A DNA stretch of 64,000 nt from Salegentibacter holothuriorum (GCF_900168045.1 NZ_FUYY01000001.1:310001-374000); one strand, 5' to 3'. Positions 41,495 through 51,285 are shown, counted from the stretch's first letter. Notes: generated by a model not told the origin, from the sequence alone. Numbers and translations: made by a program.

Positions 41495-42946
41495 TTATTT
41501 CTTAACCAGTCGGTTTTTTAAAGCCGATAAAATTTCTATATAAACTTGCTCACCATAATAAGCGTCTTCCACCCCAAAATCGATATTTGGATTATCATTA
41601 ATTTCAATAACAAGCGGTTTCCCTCCTACTTCTTTGATGTCTATGCCATATAGTCCTTTCCCCATTAATTTAGCCGATTTTAAAGCGGCTTCCAATATTT
41701 GCTTTGGAACTTTTTCTATAGGTAAACCATCGGCATTCCCATCCTGATCGCCTTTATCTTTCGCGTCCCAGTTGTAGATCTGCCAGTGGCCTTTGGCCAT
41801 ATAATATCTACAGGCATAGAAAGGTTTGTTATCTAAGACTCCTATTCTCCAATCGTATTCAGAAGGAGAATATTCCTGGGCAATAATCAATTCTGACTTT
41901 TTGAGCATTGTAGTAACCAACTCCTGGTATTCTGCCTTTGTACTTGCTTTCTTAACTCCGAAAGAAAAAGTAGAATCTGGAGATTTTAAAACCACCGGAA
42001 GTCCCGTAATCTCTAACACCTTATCTATATTTTCTTTATGAACTATAAGTGTTTTTGGTGTGGGAATATTAGCATTTTCCAATGCTTCAGCCATATAAAC
42101 CTTGTTACAACACTTAAGAATTGCATCAGGATAATCTATTATGGCAATGCCTTCTTGTTGCGCTTTTCTCGCAAATGCATAAGCTTCATTATTTACCTCG
42201 GTACTTTGACGAATAAACAAGGCATCAAAAGTTGATAAACGAGAAAGATCTTTTGGAGAAATAATTTCTACATAGAAATTCATCTTTTCCCCTATCTCTA
42301 TAAATTTCTTAAGAGCTTTTGCATTGCTTGGTGGTGCCGGATCATCTGGTTGCACCAAAATTGCCAGATCAAATTCAGATGTATTAGCTCGCGGTGTATC
42401 ATATCGTTTTTTAGCAAAATACTGGGCAGCAAATTGATGCATGCTTTCCACATGCTCTTGCGGAATTTCAGCTTCAGAAATTGCTTTTATATTTTTAATA
42501 TTCCATTTTGTGGTATAATTAAATTTTACCCGCAAAAAAGGTATCTGAAAATGCCTGTGAAACATCGCACTCAAGTCTTTGTATTTTTGTGCCACATTTT
42601 GACCAAAATAAACACTAAGTGTAAACTCCTGTGATTTGATGTTTTTTAAGCTATTTTGAATTAAATCTTCAAACTCTTCAGAAACAATTTTAACCAATTT
42701 AGGCTCTCTAAGATCTACAATGTTTTTTACTGTAGGAATTGCCAAATGCCCCCTGGCTTCAGCTAAAAGCGACACATAATACCCCTTAGATTGATAAGAA
42801 TAATCTTTACATAAATTAAAGATTCTCGCATTTTTAATCTTAGCGAAATTGAGATTGGTAAGGTAAGACTGCGCTGAAATAATCTCTATGTTATCCAGTG
42901 CCAACTTCCAATCTTCAGGCTTATTAACAATAATATACTTGTTCAT
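41495..42946 (-). CDS. RimK-family ATP-grasp ligase with N-terminal RLAN domain
   Basis: 483 residues. The first ~170 form an RLAN (RimK-like ATP-grasp N-terminal) domain; the ATP-grasp domain spans about 280-480. ATP-grasp features: PTPKTLIVHKENIDKVL, LPVVLKSPDSTFSFGVKKAS, IIAQEYSPSEYDWRIGVLDNK, and the metal-binding VIEINDNPNIDFG near 455. It makes amide bonds on carboxylates through an acyl phosphate, as RimK adds glutamates. It is first in the operon, upstream of a GCS2-like ligase and an FGase-type hydrolase. Confidence 0.87.
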   Translation of the reverse strand: MNKYIIVNKPEDWKLALDNIEIISAQSYLTNLNFAKIKNARIFNLCKDYSYQSKGYYVSLLAEARGHLAIPTVKNIVDLREPKLVKIVSEEFEDLIQNSLKNIKSQEFTLSVYFGQNVAQKYKDLSAMFHRHFQIPFLRVKFNYTTKWNIKNIKAISEAEIPQEHVESMHQFAAQYFAKKRYDTPRANTSEFDLAILVQPDDPAPPSNAKALKKFIEIGEKMNFYVEIISPKDLSRLSTFDALFIRQSTEVNNEAYAFARKAQQEGIAIIDYPDAILKCCNKVYMAEALENANIPTPKTLIVHKENIDKVLEITGLPVVLKSPDSTFSFGVKKASTKAEYQELVTTMLKKSELIIAQEYSPSEYDWRIGVLDNKPFYACRYYMAKGHWQIYNWDAKDKGDQDGNADGLPIEKVPKQILEAALKSAKLMGKGLYGIDIKEVGGKPLVIEINDNPNIDFGVEDAYYGEQVYIEILSALKNRLVKK

Positions 42947-43116
42947 TAATTATAGATAGTTCTATCAAATGTACTCGAAAAACGAATACCTTATAAATTA
43001 TTTTTTAGGCCATATAAACTTCTATTTAAGTATGATTTTCACCAAAAGTTGCTATTCAATTTATTACTTTAATTTTTATTAGTAATTTCAGCGCTTCACT
43101 AAATTGAAACACATAT

Positions 43117-44403
43117 ATGAAATTAAATCTTTTTAGCCTTGCCCTAATAATATTTACGACCAGCCTGGCAGTTGCCCAACAGCATAATGATGAAGCTTTA
43201 TTGAAAAAAGCTAAAGAAATTCATGATAAGGTAATTACCATAGATACTCATGCCGATATAAATATCAATAACTTCACAGAAGATAGGAATTATACTATGG
43301 ATCTTGGGAACCAGGTAACCCTTCCCAAAATGGAAGCTGGTGGGCTGGATGTAGCCTGGTTTATTGTTTATACCGGGCAGGAGGAATTAACCAAAGAAGG
43401 TTTTAAAAAAGCCCATGAAAATGCGATGAGTAAATTTGATGCTATCCATAAGTTGGTGGACGATTTTGCCCCGGAACAAATAGGATTAGCAACCAATGCT
43501 CAAGAAGTACGCAATCTAATTGCTAAGGGTAAAAAAGTAGCCATGATTGGGGTTGAAAATGGCTATCCTATAGGAGTGAACGTTAAAAATGTAGAAAAAT
43601 TTTATAATCTAGGTGCCAGGTATATGTCTCTTTCTCACCAGGGACATAGTCAATTGAGTGATTCTAATACCGGTGAAGTGAATGACGAATGGCTGCATAA
43701 CGGACTTAGTACTTTAGGAAAAGAAGTAATTGTAGAGATGAACCGATTAGGAATGATGATAGATGTTTCACACCCCTCAAAGGAGGCCATCAAAGAAATG
43801 TTTAAATTATCTAAAGCACCGCTTATTGCCTCCCACTCTTCTGCCCGTAAATTATGTAACCATAGTCGTAATTTAGACGATGAGCTTTTATTGCTATTTA
43901 AAGAACACGGTGGTGTTGTACAAACCGTTGCCTTTAAAGATTATATTAATACTGAAAAAAATAAAGCATTTAGAGAGACTAGTTCTAAAGTTTATGAAGA
44001 AACGGCCAGAGATATGGGATTTGAGGTTCTAGGGCAAGATATTCTTAAAGATTTAAGCACTACCGATAGAGATGCTTATTATGCCAGGGAACAAAAGGTA
44101 AAAGATGCTGCCGCCATAGCATTAACTAAAGAGAAAATTAAACCTGTAGGAGTTTCAGATTTTGTAGATCATATAGATTATATGGTAAATTTAATAGGAA
44201 TTGAGCACGTAGGTATCAGTTCAGATTTCGATGGCGGTGGCGGCATTGATGGCTGGCAAGATGCCTCAGAAACTTTAAATATTACCCTGGAGTTAGTAAA
44301 GCGCGGTTATACCGAAGAGGAAATCGCTAAGCTTTGGGGAGAAAATTTACTTAGGGTTATGAATGAAGTTGATGCTGTAGCTGCCGAACTTCAGAAAGCA
44401 TAA
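43117..44403 (+). CDS. Membrane dipeptidase family, peptidase M19
   Basis: 428 residues with a signal peptide (cleaved near AVAQ at 21). Two-zinc metallopeptidase of the renal-dipeptidase type: the HAD motif of VITIDTHADIN (about 44-46), the bridging Glu in MIGVENGYPIG (about 150), MSLSHQGHSQ and SHSSARKLCN His ligands, and GISSDFDGGGG (about 368). It would cut dipeptides and some D-amino-acid peptides, in the periplasm. Single gene with a shared terminator downstream. Confidence 0.92.
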   Translation: MKLNLFSLALIIFTTSLAVAQQHNDEALLKKAKEIHDKVITIDTHADININNFTEDRNYTMDLGNQVTLPKMEAGGLDVAWFIVYTGQEELTKEGFKKAHENAMSKFDAIHKLVDDFAPEQIGLATNAQEVRNLIAKGKKVAMIGVENGYPIGVNVKNVEKFYNLGARYMSLSHQGHSQLSDSNTGEVNDEWLHNGLSTLGKEVIVEMNRLGMMIDVSHPSKEAIKEMFKLSKAPLIASHSSARKLCNHSRNLDDELLLLFKEHGGVVQTVAFKDYINTEKNKAFRETSSKVYEETARDMGFEVLGQDILKDLSTTDRDAYYAREQKVKDAAAIALTKEKIKPVGVSDFVDHIDYMVNLIGIEHVGISSDFDGGGGIDGWQDASETLNITLELVKRGYTEEEIAKLWGENLLRVMNEVDAVAAELQKA

Positions 44404-44426
44404 ATTCTAATTCTTGGATATTAAAA

Positions 44427-44462
44427 AAAGCCTGTTTGGTAAATTTACCAGACAGGCTTTTA
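44427..44462. terminator. Bidirectional intrinsic terminator
   Basis: AAAAGCCTGTTTGGTAAA pairs with TTTACCAGACAGGCTTTT with one G.T pair, no loop to speak of beyond the turn, A- and T-runs at the ends. It lies between the dipeptidase and the convergent DJ-1/PfpI gene. Confidence 0.9.
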
Positions 44463-44484
44463 AATTTTTAATCTTAAACTGAGA

Positions 44485-45033
44485 TTACGCGTGCTGCAAA
44501 TCGTGTTTTCCTTCTTTAATTTCTTCAATCATCTTAGCATTAAATGCCGGAAGATCGTCAGGATTTCTTGAAGTCACAAAAGCTTCATCTACAACTACTT
44601 CTTTATCTACCCAAAGTGCACCTGCATTTTCCAGGTCTTTTTTAATAGAGTTAAAAGAAGTCATTGTTCTGCCTTCTACAACTTCTGCATTAATTAACGT
44701 CCAGGCTGCGTGGCATATAGCCCCTACAGGCTTGCTTTGCTTAAAGAAGTCTCGTACAAATACCAGAACATCTTCGTTTCTTCTCAATTGGTCTGGGTTA
44801 ATTACTCCACCCGGCAGCACCAAAGCATTATACTCTTTAGCACTCACTTCTTTTACGGTGCGATCAACATCTATTTCTCCAGACCAGTTAGTACCTTCCC
44901 AGCCTTTAATTTTTCCTTTTTCAAGACTTATAATATCTACTTTAAATCCTTCATTTTCTAAAGCCTCTTTCGGAGAAAATAATTCACTTTTTTCAAATCC
45001 GTCAGTGGCTAATATTGCTATCCTCTTTTCCAT
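44485..45033 (-). CDS. DJ-1/PfpI family protein
   Basis: 182 residues from ATG 45033 (MEKRIAILATDGFEKSEL; an in-frame upstream ATG at 45063 adds ten residues without any helpful motif). The class I glutamine-amidotransferase-like fold shows the nucleophile elbow PVGAICHAAWTL with Cys about 106, and the acid Glu in DGFEKSEL. These are PfpI/YhbO-like proteins, described as proteases, deglycases or stress chaperones. Single gene; the terminator hairpin is shared with the dipeptidase gene. Confidence 0.9.
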   Translation of the reverse strand: MEKRIAILATDGFEKSELFSPKEALENEGFKVDIISLEKGKIKGWEGTNWSGEIDVDRTVKEVSAKEYNALVLPGGVINPDQLRRNEDVLVFVRDFFKQSKPVGAICHAAWTLINAEVVEGRTMTSFNSIKKDLENAGALWVDKEVVVDEAFVTSRNPDDLPAFNAKMIEEIKEGKHDLQHA

Positions 45034-45164
45034 AATTCTATCTTCATTTTTTGGTTCATTCAAAGATAAAATACATTAAGAAAATAGTGTGCTAAGGACA
45101 TTATAAAAGAAATACGGCCTAAAGTTAAACTTTATTAATTCTCTTAAAAGTTTATAAAATCTGG

Positions 45165-46175
45165 CTATTTCTTTTCTTTAGACTTCTTGTTCTTCCCTCG
45201 GTTTTTCTCCCAGTCCATATTATTCCTAAGCGTATCTATAATTTCCTTTTCTTCGTCCAGATGGGTACGTTTTTCCTGTAATTTTTCCAGCTCCTGGTAA
45301 ATTGCAGGTTCTCCATATTTATTAGGTACTACCCTTTCATTTTTTAGTAAAGCATATTGTACAGTAAATTCAGCTCCAAAAAATAAAATTAGGCAGGTAT
45401 AATATACCCACAGTAAAATTAGAACTACCGAAGAAGCACCTCCGTAAACCGAAGCTGGTTCACTTTGGCCAAAATAAAAACTTATAAGGGCTTCTCCCAG
45501 CAAGAATAAGATAGTAGTAACTGCGGCTCCCAAATAAGTGATTTTCCAACGTAATTTAATATCTGGAAGTAACTTAAAAATAGCGGCGAATAAAGTAGTG
45601 ATCACAAGAAATGAAATACTAAAGTTCGCAACCTCTACCATAAATTCGGTAATACTGGGCGCATATTGTTCAATCTCGTCCTTTAAAACCCGAATTAATG
45701 CAGAAATAACCAGAGATAATAGAAGCAAAAGGCCTATAACCATTACCATTCCAAATGAAATCAACCTATCTAATAGTAATCTTAGGAAATCGGTTTTTTT
45801 AGCTGCAACGTTCCAAATATTATTCATGGCCATTTTAAGCTGAAAAAATACCCCGGTAGCACCAAAAAGCAACATTCCTATTCCAAATATAATTGCCCAG
45901 GTAGAATCACTTGCCAGAGCGGCATTGGCTATCATATTTTCTATGGCCTCTGCAGGTTCCTGCCCTATAAAACCACTAATTTCTGAAGTTAATCTTCCCT
46001 GAACCGCTTCTTTTTCAAAGAAATACCCGGCTATAGTCACTACAATTATTAGCAAAGATGGTAATGAAAATAAGGCGTAATAAGCTATAGTGGCACTGCG
46101 CGCATAAGGTTCATTGCGCATCCAGCTTATATAGGCCTGTTTAAAAAGCGACCATGAGGTTTTAAAAAACTTCAT
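45165..46175 (-). CDS. YihY/BrkB family membrane protein
   Basis: 336 residues with about six membrane helices in residues 20-290, and a lysine-rich C-terminal tail (about 290-336). Family fingerprints RSATIAYYALFSLPSLLIIVV, TGVFFQLKMAMNNIWNV, and SVYGGASSVVLILLWVYYTCLILFFGAEF are all present. The inner-membrane function is unknown; the old label ribonuclease BN is wrong for this family. The start ATG overlaps the stop of the DinB gene by four bases, so the two are translationally coupled. Confidence 0.9.
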   Translation of the reverse strand: MKFFKTSWSLFKQAYISWMRNEPYARSATIAYYALFSLPSLLIIVVTIAGYFFEKEAVQGRLTSEISGFIGQEPAEAIENMIANAALASDSTWAIIFGIGMLLFGATGVFFQLKMAMNNIWNVAAKKTDFLRLLLDRLISFGMVMVIGLLLLLSLVISALIRVLKDEIEQYAPSITEFMVEVANFSISFLVITTLFAAIFKLLPDIKLRWKITYLGAAVTTILFLLGEALISFYFGQSEPASVYGGASSVVLILLWVYYTCLILFFGAEFTVQYALLKNERVVPNKYGEPAIYQELEKLQEKRTHLDEEKEIIDTLRNNMDWEKNRGKNKKSKEKK

Positions 46176-46696
46176 ACAATATTATAATTCTCTTTAAAGA
46201 GTTCAATGTGATGTTTAGTGTGCCCGGCAGCAATAAAGCCTAAGGCACGACAGCTTGTACTGCTACCACTAACAAATCCTTTACACAAAAGCATTTCTTC
46301 TGAAAAACTTCTATAAAGACAAATTCCAGAGTCCCTTACTGCTTTAAACTCATTTTTAAAGGATTTTATATCTCTATTTCTGGTCGAACTTGCCGGAACA
46401 TAAGCATCGTGATCAAAACCGGGTAATTTAATTCCGGGATCTCTTGCCAGCGTAAGCGATCTATATTGAAAGATTCGTTCTACGTCTATTAAGTGCTGAA
46501 TTACTTCGGCTACCGTCCATTTACCTTCTGCATAACTATAAGTTAGGTCTTCAGGTTTTATCTTATTAAGAAAGCTAAGAAACTCTTCCTTATTTTCCAA
46601 AAGTAAAATCCCCAGCTCTAAATTGCCGGGGATTTTCTTTAAATATCTGTTATAGTACGCATTGTACTCATCAGAATTTAAACTGTTTGCTATCAT
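46172..46696 (-). CDS. DinB family protein
   Basis: 174 residues, four-helix bundle. The metal-binding motif pattern of DinB_2 proteins is seen: WTVAEVIQHLIDVERIF (first His about 70) and AAGHTKHHIELFKENY near the C-terminus (His pair). DinB-type proteins bind a divalent metal and are linked to thiol transfer or damage response, but the role of this one is unknown. It overlaps the downstream YihY gene by four bases and lies one base after the PEP carboxylase stop region, all on the same strand. Confidence 0.85.
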   Translation of the reverse strand: MIANSLNSDEYNAYYNRYLKKIPGNLELGILLLENKEEFLSFLNKIKPEDLTYSYAEGKWTVAEVIQHLIDVERIFQYRSLTLARDPGIKLPGFDHDAYVPASSTRNRDIKSFKNEFKAVRDSGICLYRSFSEEMLLCKGFVSGSSTSCRALGFIAAGHTKHHIELFKENYNIV

Positions 46697-46697
46697 A

Positions 46698-49271
46698 TTA
46701 AGCTGAATTTCTACTGGCGTTTATATTTCCATAAAGGGAACGCGTTACCATCTTTTCGTAAACCTCTAGAATTTCTTCTGCAGTTTTACCTTGTTCCTGC
46801 AATTCCTGAACTTTTCTAAGTGCATGCTGCTGAATGGTTAATAAAGGTAACACAATTCGCTCTCTTGCCTCAATAGAAGCCTTTCCAGCGGGTTGATTTT
46901 CCATAAGTTGATTATACCCGGTTACTTTTAACAACATGGCGTGTGTACGTGTATATTCGGCATAAATAATCTTCCAAAAATCTCCAAATTCCTTATCCTT
47001 CTCCATATAAGCAGTAAGTGCAAAGAAAGATTTAGTAAGGCTCATCATAGAGTTTTCCAATAAAGTTTTAAAGAAAACCGAATTGTTATAAAGCGCTTTA
47101 ACTTTTTCAAATTCGCCTGCCTCTTCAAACTTCTCTAAAGCTGTTCCTACTCCAAAAAATCCTGGGACATTTTGCTTTAACTGGCTCCAGCTTCCCACAA
47201 ATGGAATTGCCCTAAGATCGTCTAAATTAAGTTTAGCCGATTTATTTCTCTTAGATGGACGACTACCAATATTGGTTTTGGAGTAATATTTAAGCGTACT
47301 CATTTGCTCCAAATATGGAATAAACTTTTCGTGCTGTTTAAAGTCAGTATATGTTTTATAACTTATTCCAGCCAGATCTGTCATTGTTTTCCGGTCCTCA
47401 TCGGTTAACTGGTTTTTATCTTCCCTAAAAATCTCATTAGAAACACCAGAACTTAACAATTGCTCCAGGTTATATCTACAAGACTCCCTGGTTCCAAAAT
47501 TAGAACTGATGGTTTGCCCTTGTACCGTTAATTGAATTTCTTCATTTTCAATACCAGAACCTAAAGAAGCATAGAATTGGTGAGTTTTACCTCCACCACG
47601 TGCCGGTGGTCCACCTCTACCATCAAAAAATACTACTTTAATATCATATTTTCTGGAAACCTCTGTAAGCTTCTCTTTAGCTTGATAAATACTCCAGTTA
47701 GCCATTAAATATCCACCATCTTTAGTGCCATCACTAAATCCTAACATAATGGTTTGCTTATTTCCCCTTCTTTCTAAATGCTCTCTATAAACAGGGTTTT
47801 GGTATAAAGTCTCCATCACATCTGGTGAAGCCTTTAAATCGGGAACCGTTTCAAAAAGCGGGATAATATCTACCGTTGGTTTGTCCCATCCACAAAGTTT
47901 TAAGAAAGCAAATGGTTCTAAAATACTTTGAGGTACTTCACTATGGCTAATTATATACCTATTCGCACCATTCTCGCCATTTTTCTTTTGAATCTCCTGC
48001 ATAGCATAAATAGACGATAGCGTAGCTTTAGCAATACCATCTTCAAAGATTTCAGGATCTATATTACCTTTAGCTTTTGTTAGGGTCTCTATTTGTTCTT
48101 CATTAGAAAGAGAAGCATAATTTTCAGGCAATAATTCAGGTTGTTTTTTAAGGATTTCCTTAAGTACTTCAGCGTGTTTTCCGGAATCCTGACGAATATC
48201 TAGCGTAGCGAAATGATATCCAAAAATATTTACTTTATTGATTAAATCGTTAATTTCTTCAACAAATAGTCCTTGATGCTTTGTTTCTACTATATCCTTG
48301 ATTTTATATAACTTAGACTTAAAGTCTTCAAGTGACATCTTAATTTTTCCGGTTTTGGAAATTGCACTTTGATAAAGCGGAGTTTCCATTTCAGAAATAA
48401 TCGTATCTACTTCATTAAAGGTCACTCTTCTTTTAAGCGCTCTCAGATCTCGGTAATAATTCAATAAAATAGTACTTCTTAATCTCTGTGCTACTTTTAA
48501 AGTGATCTCTGTGGTCACAAAAGGATTCCCGTCCCGGTCTCCACCCGGCCAGAATCCTAAATTAATCACCTGGTTTCCAATATCTTCACCCTCAAATATA
48601 TTTTGTTGGATATAGTTATAGATCTTGCTCACACTCTGGTAAAATACATTCTCAAAATACCATATTAGACTTACGGCTTCATCGTAAGGAGTTGGTTTTT
48701 CTTTTTTGAAAAAAGGAGTCTTCCCTAGCTGCGCCAATAATTTTTTGATAAGGCTAAGATCATTTTTTTGAATGGCTTTATCTAGATCAGTAATAATTCC
48801 TAAAACGGCTCCTGGATAGAACTGCGTAGGGTGAGCAGTTAAGGTTGGTCTTACATTAAAACGTTTAAGATATTCCCGTAATTCTGGTGTTTTATCTTTA
48901 GCTTCAGCTTCCTCCTTTACATTTCTAAGAGTCCCGCGACCGTCCATATTGTTTACTATAGGAAAAGAGGCATCTTCAATAGCATCAAAAAGCACTACCT
49001 GTCTTTCTATATATTGAATAAACCTAAACAATAGACTAATTTGGTCTTTCTCTGAAGGATCATCCTGATACTTACTAAAAAAACTTTCAATAATTTCTGA
49101 AGGATTTTTATTCTCCTTAAAGCCCGCTTCACATAAATCCTGAAAAAGAGGCAGCAGGGATCCTGTTTTACTAATATCGTCAAAGGGCAACGTTAAAAAT
49201 ATACTGTTATAAACCTGATATTTTGAAAGTACGCTCTCATTAAAACGTTCTAGTTTTGGTTCTCTGTGCAT
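46698..49271 (-). CDS. ppc: Phosphoenolpyruvate carboxylase
   Basis: 857 residues from ATG 49271 (MHREPKLERF). An in-frame ATG at 49328 would add a stretch ending inside the terminator-like hairpin, so I prefer the inner start. It fixes bicarbonate onto PEP to give oxaloacetate. The catalytic motifs are plain: LTAHPTQFYPG (His), FWPGGDRDGNPFVT, and FFDGRGGPPARGGGKTHQF (Gly-rich loop). The C-terminus ends NINASRNSA, close to the usual QNTG end but not identical. It is followed by DinB and YihY genes with minimal gaps. Confidence 0.95.
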   Translation of the reverse strand: MHREPKLERFNESVLSKYQVYNSIFLTLPFDDISKTGSLLPLFQDLCEAGFKENKNPSEIIESFFSKYQDDPSEKDQISLLFRFIQYIERQVVLFDAIEDASFPIVNNMDGRGTLRNVKEEAEAKDKTPELREYLKRFNVRPTLTAHPTQFYPGAVLGIITDLDKAIQKNDLSLIKKLLAQLGKTPFFKKEKPTPYDEAVSLIWYFENVFYQSVSKIYNYIQQNIFEGEDIGNQVINLGFWPGGDRDGNPFVTTEITLKVAQRLRSTILLNYYRDLRALKRRVTFNEVDTIISEMETPLYQSAISKTGKIKMSLEDFKSKLYKIKDIVETKHQGLFVEEINDLINKVNIFGYHFATLDIRQDSGKHAEVLKEILKKQPELLPENYASLSNEEQIETLTKAKGNIDPEIFEDGIAKATLSSIYAMQEIQKKNGENGANRYIISHSEVPQSILEPFAFLKLCGWDKPTVDIIPLFETVPDLKASPDVMETLYQNPVYREHLERRGNKQTIMLGFSDGTKDGGYLMANWSIYQAKEKLTEVSRKYDIKVVFFDGRGGPPARGGGKTHQFYASLGSGIENEEIQLTVQGQTISSNFGTRESCRYNLEQLLSSGVSNEIFREDKNQLTDEDRKTMTDLAGISYKTYTDFKQHEKFIPYLEQMSTLKYYSKTNIGSRPSKRNKSAKLNLDDLRAIPFVGSWSQLKQNVPGFFGVGTALEKFEEAGEFEKVKALYNNSVFFKTLLENSMMSLTKSFFALTAYMEKDKEFGDFWKIIYAEYTRTHAMLLKVTGYNQLMENQPAGKASIEARERIVLPLLTIQQHALRKVQELQEQGKTAEEILEVYEKMVTRSLYGNINASRNSA

Positions 49272-49312
49272 AATAAATTTTAGTTGATTAAGATTAAAAT
49301 TGATGTTATAAA

Positions 49313-49346
49313 AAAACCCTTTAAACAAGTAAGCCTAAAGGGTTTT
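49313..49346 (-). terminator. Intrinsic terminator of the Lrp/AsnC gene
   Basis: An 11-bp stem AAAACCCTTTA (49313-49323) with TAAAGGGTTTT (49336-49346), A-run on the plus-strand left side becoming a T-run on the minus strand. It ends the regulator gene on the minus strand, before the ppc leader. Confidence 0.8.
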
Positions 49347-49365
49347 ATAATAAGTTTAGGGTTAC

Positions 49366-49845
49366 TTACATGTCTTGAAAGATAGAGTGCATCAAACGCT
49401 TTTTATCGTTTAAGCTCTCTTCTAAAGAAATCATGGTTTCTGTACGGTAAACACCTTCAATATCGTCTAATTGAAAGATTACTTCCTTAGCGTGTTGGGT
49501 GTTACGTGCTCTAATTTTACAGAATACATTGAATTTACCTGTAGTAACATGGGCAACAGTAACAAAAGGAATTTCGTTAATACGCTCCAACACAAATTTA
49601 GTTTGTGAAGTATTCTTTAGGAATACGCCCACGTATGCAATAAACGCATATCCTAATTTTTTATAATCCAGGGTTAAAGAAGAACCTTTAATAATTCCTG
49701 CTTCTTCCATTTTTTTAACCCTTACATGTACGGTTCCTGCCGATATTAATAGCTTCTTCGCTATATCGGTAAAAGGGGTCCTAGTATTCTCAATTAACAT
49801 ATCGAGAATCTGGTGATCTGTTTCGTCTAATTTAAACTTGGCCAT
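49366..49845 (-). CDS. Lrp/AsnC family transcriptional regulator
   Basis: 159 residues. N-terminal winged helix-turn-helix (about 5-65; LDETDHQILDMLIENTRTPFTDIAKKLLISAGTVHVRVKKMEEAGI) and a C-terminal RAM/ActP ligand-binding domain (about 70-150; IAYVGVFLKN, VAHVTTGKFNVFCKIRA, LDDIEGVYRTETMISLE). These octameric regulators sense amino acids. The effector is unknown. Single gene, with a likely -7 promoter box on its upstream side. Confidence 0.93.
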   Translation of the reverse strand: MAKFKLDETDHQILDMLIENTRTPFTDIAKKLLISAGTVHVRVKKMEEAGIIKGSSLTLDYKKLGYAFIAYVGVFLKNTSQTKFVLERINEIPFVTVAHVTTGKFNVFCKIRARNTQHAKEVIFQLDDIEGVYRTETMISLEESLNDKKRLMHSIFQDM

Positions 49846-49874
49846 TTTTTAAACTTCTTTGTTTATATGAAATT

Positions 49875-49882
49875 CAAAATTA
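49875..49882 (-). promoter_or_regulatory. Candidate -7 promoter box (TAATTTTG)
   Basis: On the minus strand TAATTTTG matches TAnnTTTG, 29 bases before the start of the Lrp/AsnC gene. No clear -33 TTG. Confidence 0.4.
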
Positions 49883-49920
49883 ATACAAAATCCTTGAATT
49901 ATTACTAAGGTTTTTGAGAA

Positions 49921-51084
49921 TTATCCACATTTAAGGGGTAATTCTACCCCATTTAAGACTATTTTATTAACTATAACGTTTTCGATAAGTTTGTATTTGT
50001 TGTTAATCGCAATTTTTTTCTTTTCACAATGAATTTCTTTGTGTGCATATTCTTCTATTTTATAAGCAATTTTTTCAATTTCTGGAATAAAAACCAATTC
50101 CCCTTCTTTCAGCAACTCTTTATATTGAATAGCAACATCCACTATTCCATTTTCTGAATTAGCTTCCCTCAAAATAATATCATAGAACAATTTTTTATTT
50201 TCAGGGATTTCCTGGTACTTATTATGGTCTATTTCCTCAAAGTTTCCTTCACTTATAGCTTTTAAAACCGATATTAGAGCTAAAAACACGTATTTCCTGG
50301 TTTCTTCACGCTCATAATCTTGCGGAAAATGACCTGCTTCAAAAAGAATCGTCGGTGTTTGTGTACTTTGAAAGGTATCTCCTGTACAATTTATATTAAA
50401 ACCGTCATCATACCTTCCTATTCTATCTGGCAACAACCCAGAAAGGTCCTGTACTATTTTAGCGATAAGCTGCATGCTTTTAATTCGAGACGGGAAGATT
50501 TGCCTGTCTTTATCCATAGAAGGCGTTAAAAACGATAATACAGCCGGGTTTGGCGTATTACCCGCACTAAATATAGTGCGTTGATCATGAAGGTTAAGAC
50601 AAAAATCTGGTTTAATATTTTCAAAAATCTGTTTAAGGACTCTACTTTCAGGCTGACTCAAATTCTGGGCGTCCCTGTTCAGGTCTATTTTATTCGCGTT
50701 AATCCTGGTATAAGCTTCAGCACCATCGGGATTCAACATTGGGATAATACAAATGCTGCAATTACTTAAAATAGATTGTACTAAAGGTTCTTTACTATAC
50801 TTACTAATATAATTAATTAGGTCGAAGACAGCTTTTGTGGTAGTAGACTCGTTTCCGTGCATTTGAGACCAGGCCATAATTTTAATTGGCCCATTACCAA
50901 ATTGAATACTATGAATCGGTTTACCCAAAACCGATGCTCCAATTTCTTTTAGGGAAAATTCTTCCCCAAAATTATCCAGTAAATTCTCGATATCAATCAG
51001 TCGTACATACCTCCCAAAAAGCTCCTTGATTTTAATTGAATTATAATCTTTAAAAAGCGCTGTAATAAATCCTGTTTCTTCCAT
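49921..51084 (-). CDS. M14 family zinc carboxypeptidase-like protein
   Basis: 387 residues from ATG 51084 (MEETGFITALF; a GTG ten codons upstream would overlap the operators, so I prefer the ATG). Zinc ligands of the M14 type: His and Glu in MAWSQMHGNESTTTKAVFDL (about 95) and His in CLNLHDQRTIF (about 190); a RINANKIDLNRDAQNLS segment carries substrate-binding Arg. No signal peptide, so it would act in the cytoplasm, unlike most M14 exopeptidases. Upstream lie palindromes that probably bind the divergent XRE regulator. Confidence 0.85.
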   Translation of the reverse strand: MEETGFITALFKDYNSIKIKELFGRYVRLIDIENLLDNFGEEFSLKEIGASVLGKPIHSIQFGNGPIKIMAWSQMHGNESTTTKAVFDLINYISKYSKEPLVQSILSNCSICIIPMLNPDGAEAYTRINANKIDLNRDAQNLSQPESRVLKQIFENIKPDFCLNLHDQRTIFSAGNTPNPAVLSFLTPSMDKDRQIFPSRIKSMQLIAKIVQDLSGLLPDRIGRYDDGFNINCTGDTFQSTQTPTILFEAGHFPQDYEREETRKYVFLALISVLKAISEGNFEEIDHNKYQEIPENKKLFYDIILREANSENGIVDVAIQYKELLKEGELVFIPEIEKIAYKIEEYAHKEIHCEKKKIAINNKYKLIENVIVNKIVLNGVELPLKCG

Positions 51085-51159
51085 GTTTACAAAAGTAAAC
51101 AATACAAATTTCACAATTGTAAACAGGTGAATTTACTTTTGTAAGTTACAAGTGTGAAC
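51085..51159. promoter_or_regulatory. Operator array, M14 side: four palindromes
   Basis: Four 16-base sites share the pattern nTTTACAA-TTGTAAAn. Site 1 is GTTTACAAAAGTAAAC (51085-51100), directly next to the start codon of the M14 gene; site 2 TTTCACAATTGTAAAC (51109-51124); site 3 ATTTACTTTTGTAAGT (51131-51146); site 4 AGTTACAAGTGTGAAC (51144-51159), overlapping site 3 by 3 bases. Centres are 24, 22 and 13 bases apart. A half-site TTTACAAA lies at 51242-51249. These are likely binding sites of the XRE protein encoded next door; that is inference. Confidence 0.75.
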
Positions 51160-51285
51160 GCTAAAACCTAAGTACAACCTATAGCCTTGGAATAAACCCT
51201 ATCGAAACTAAAATGATAATCAATTTACTATATTTTAGTGCTTTACAAATTTCTATATAAAGTTATTATTCAATTATAAACATTT

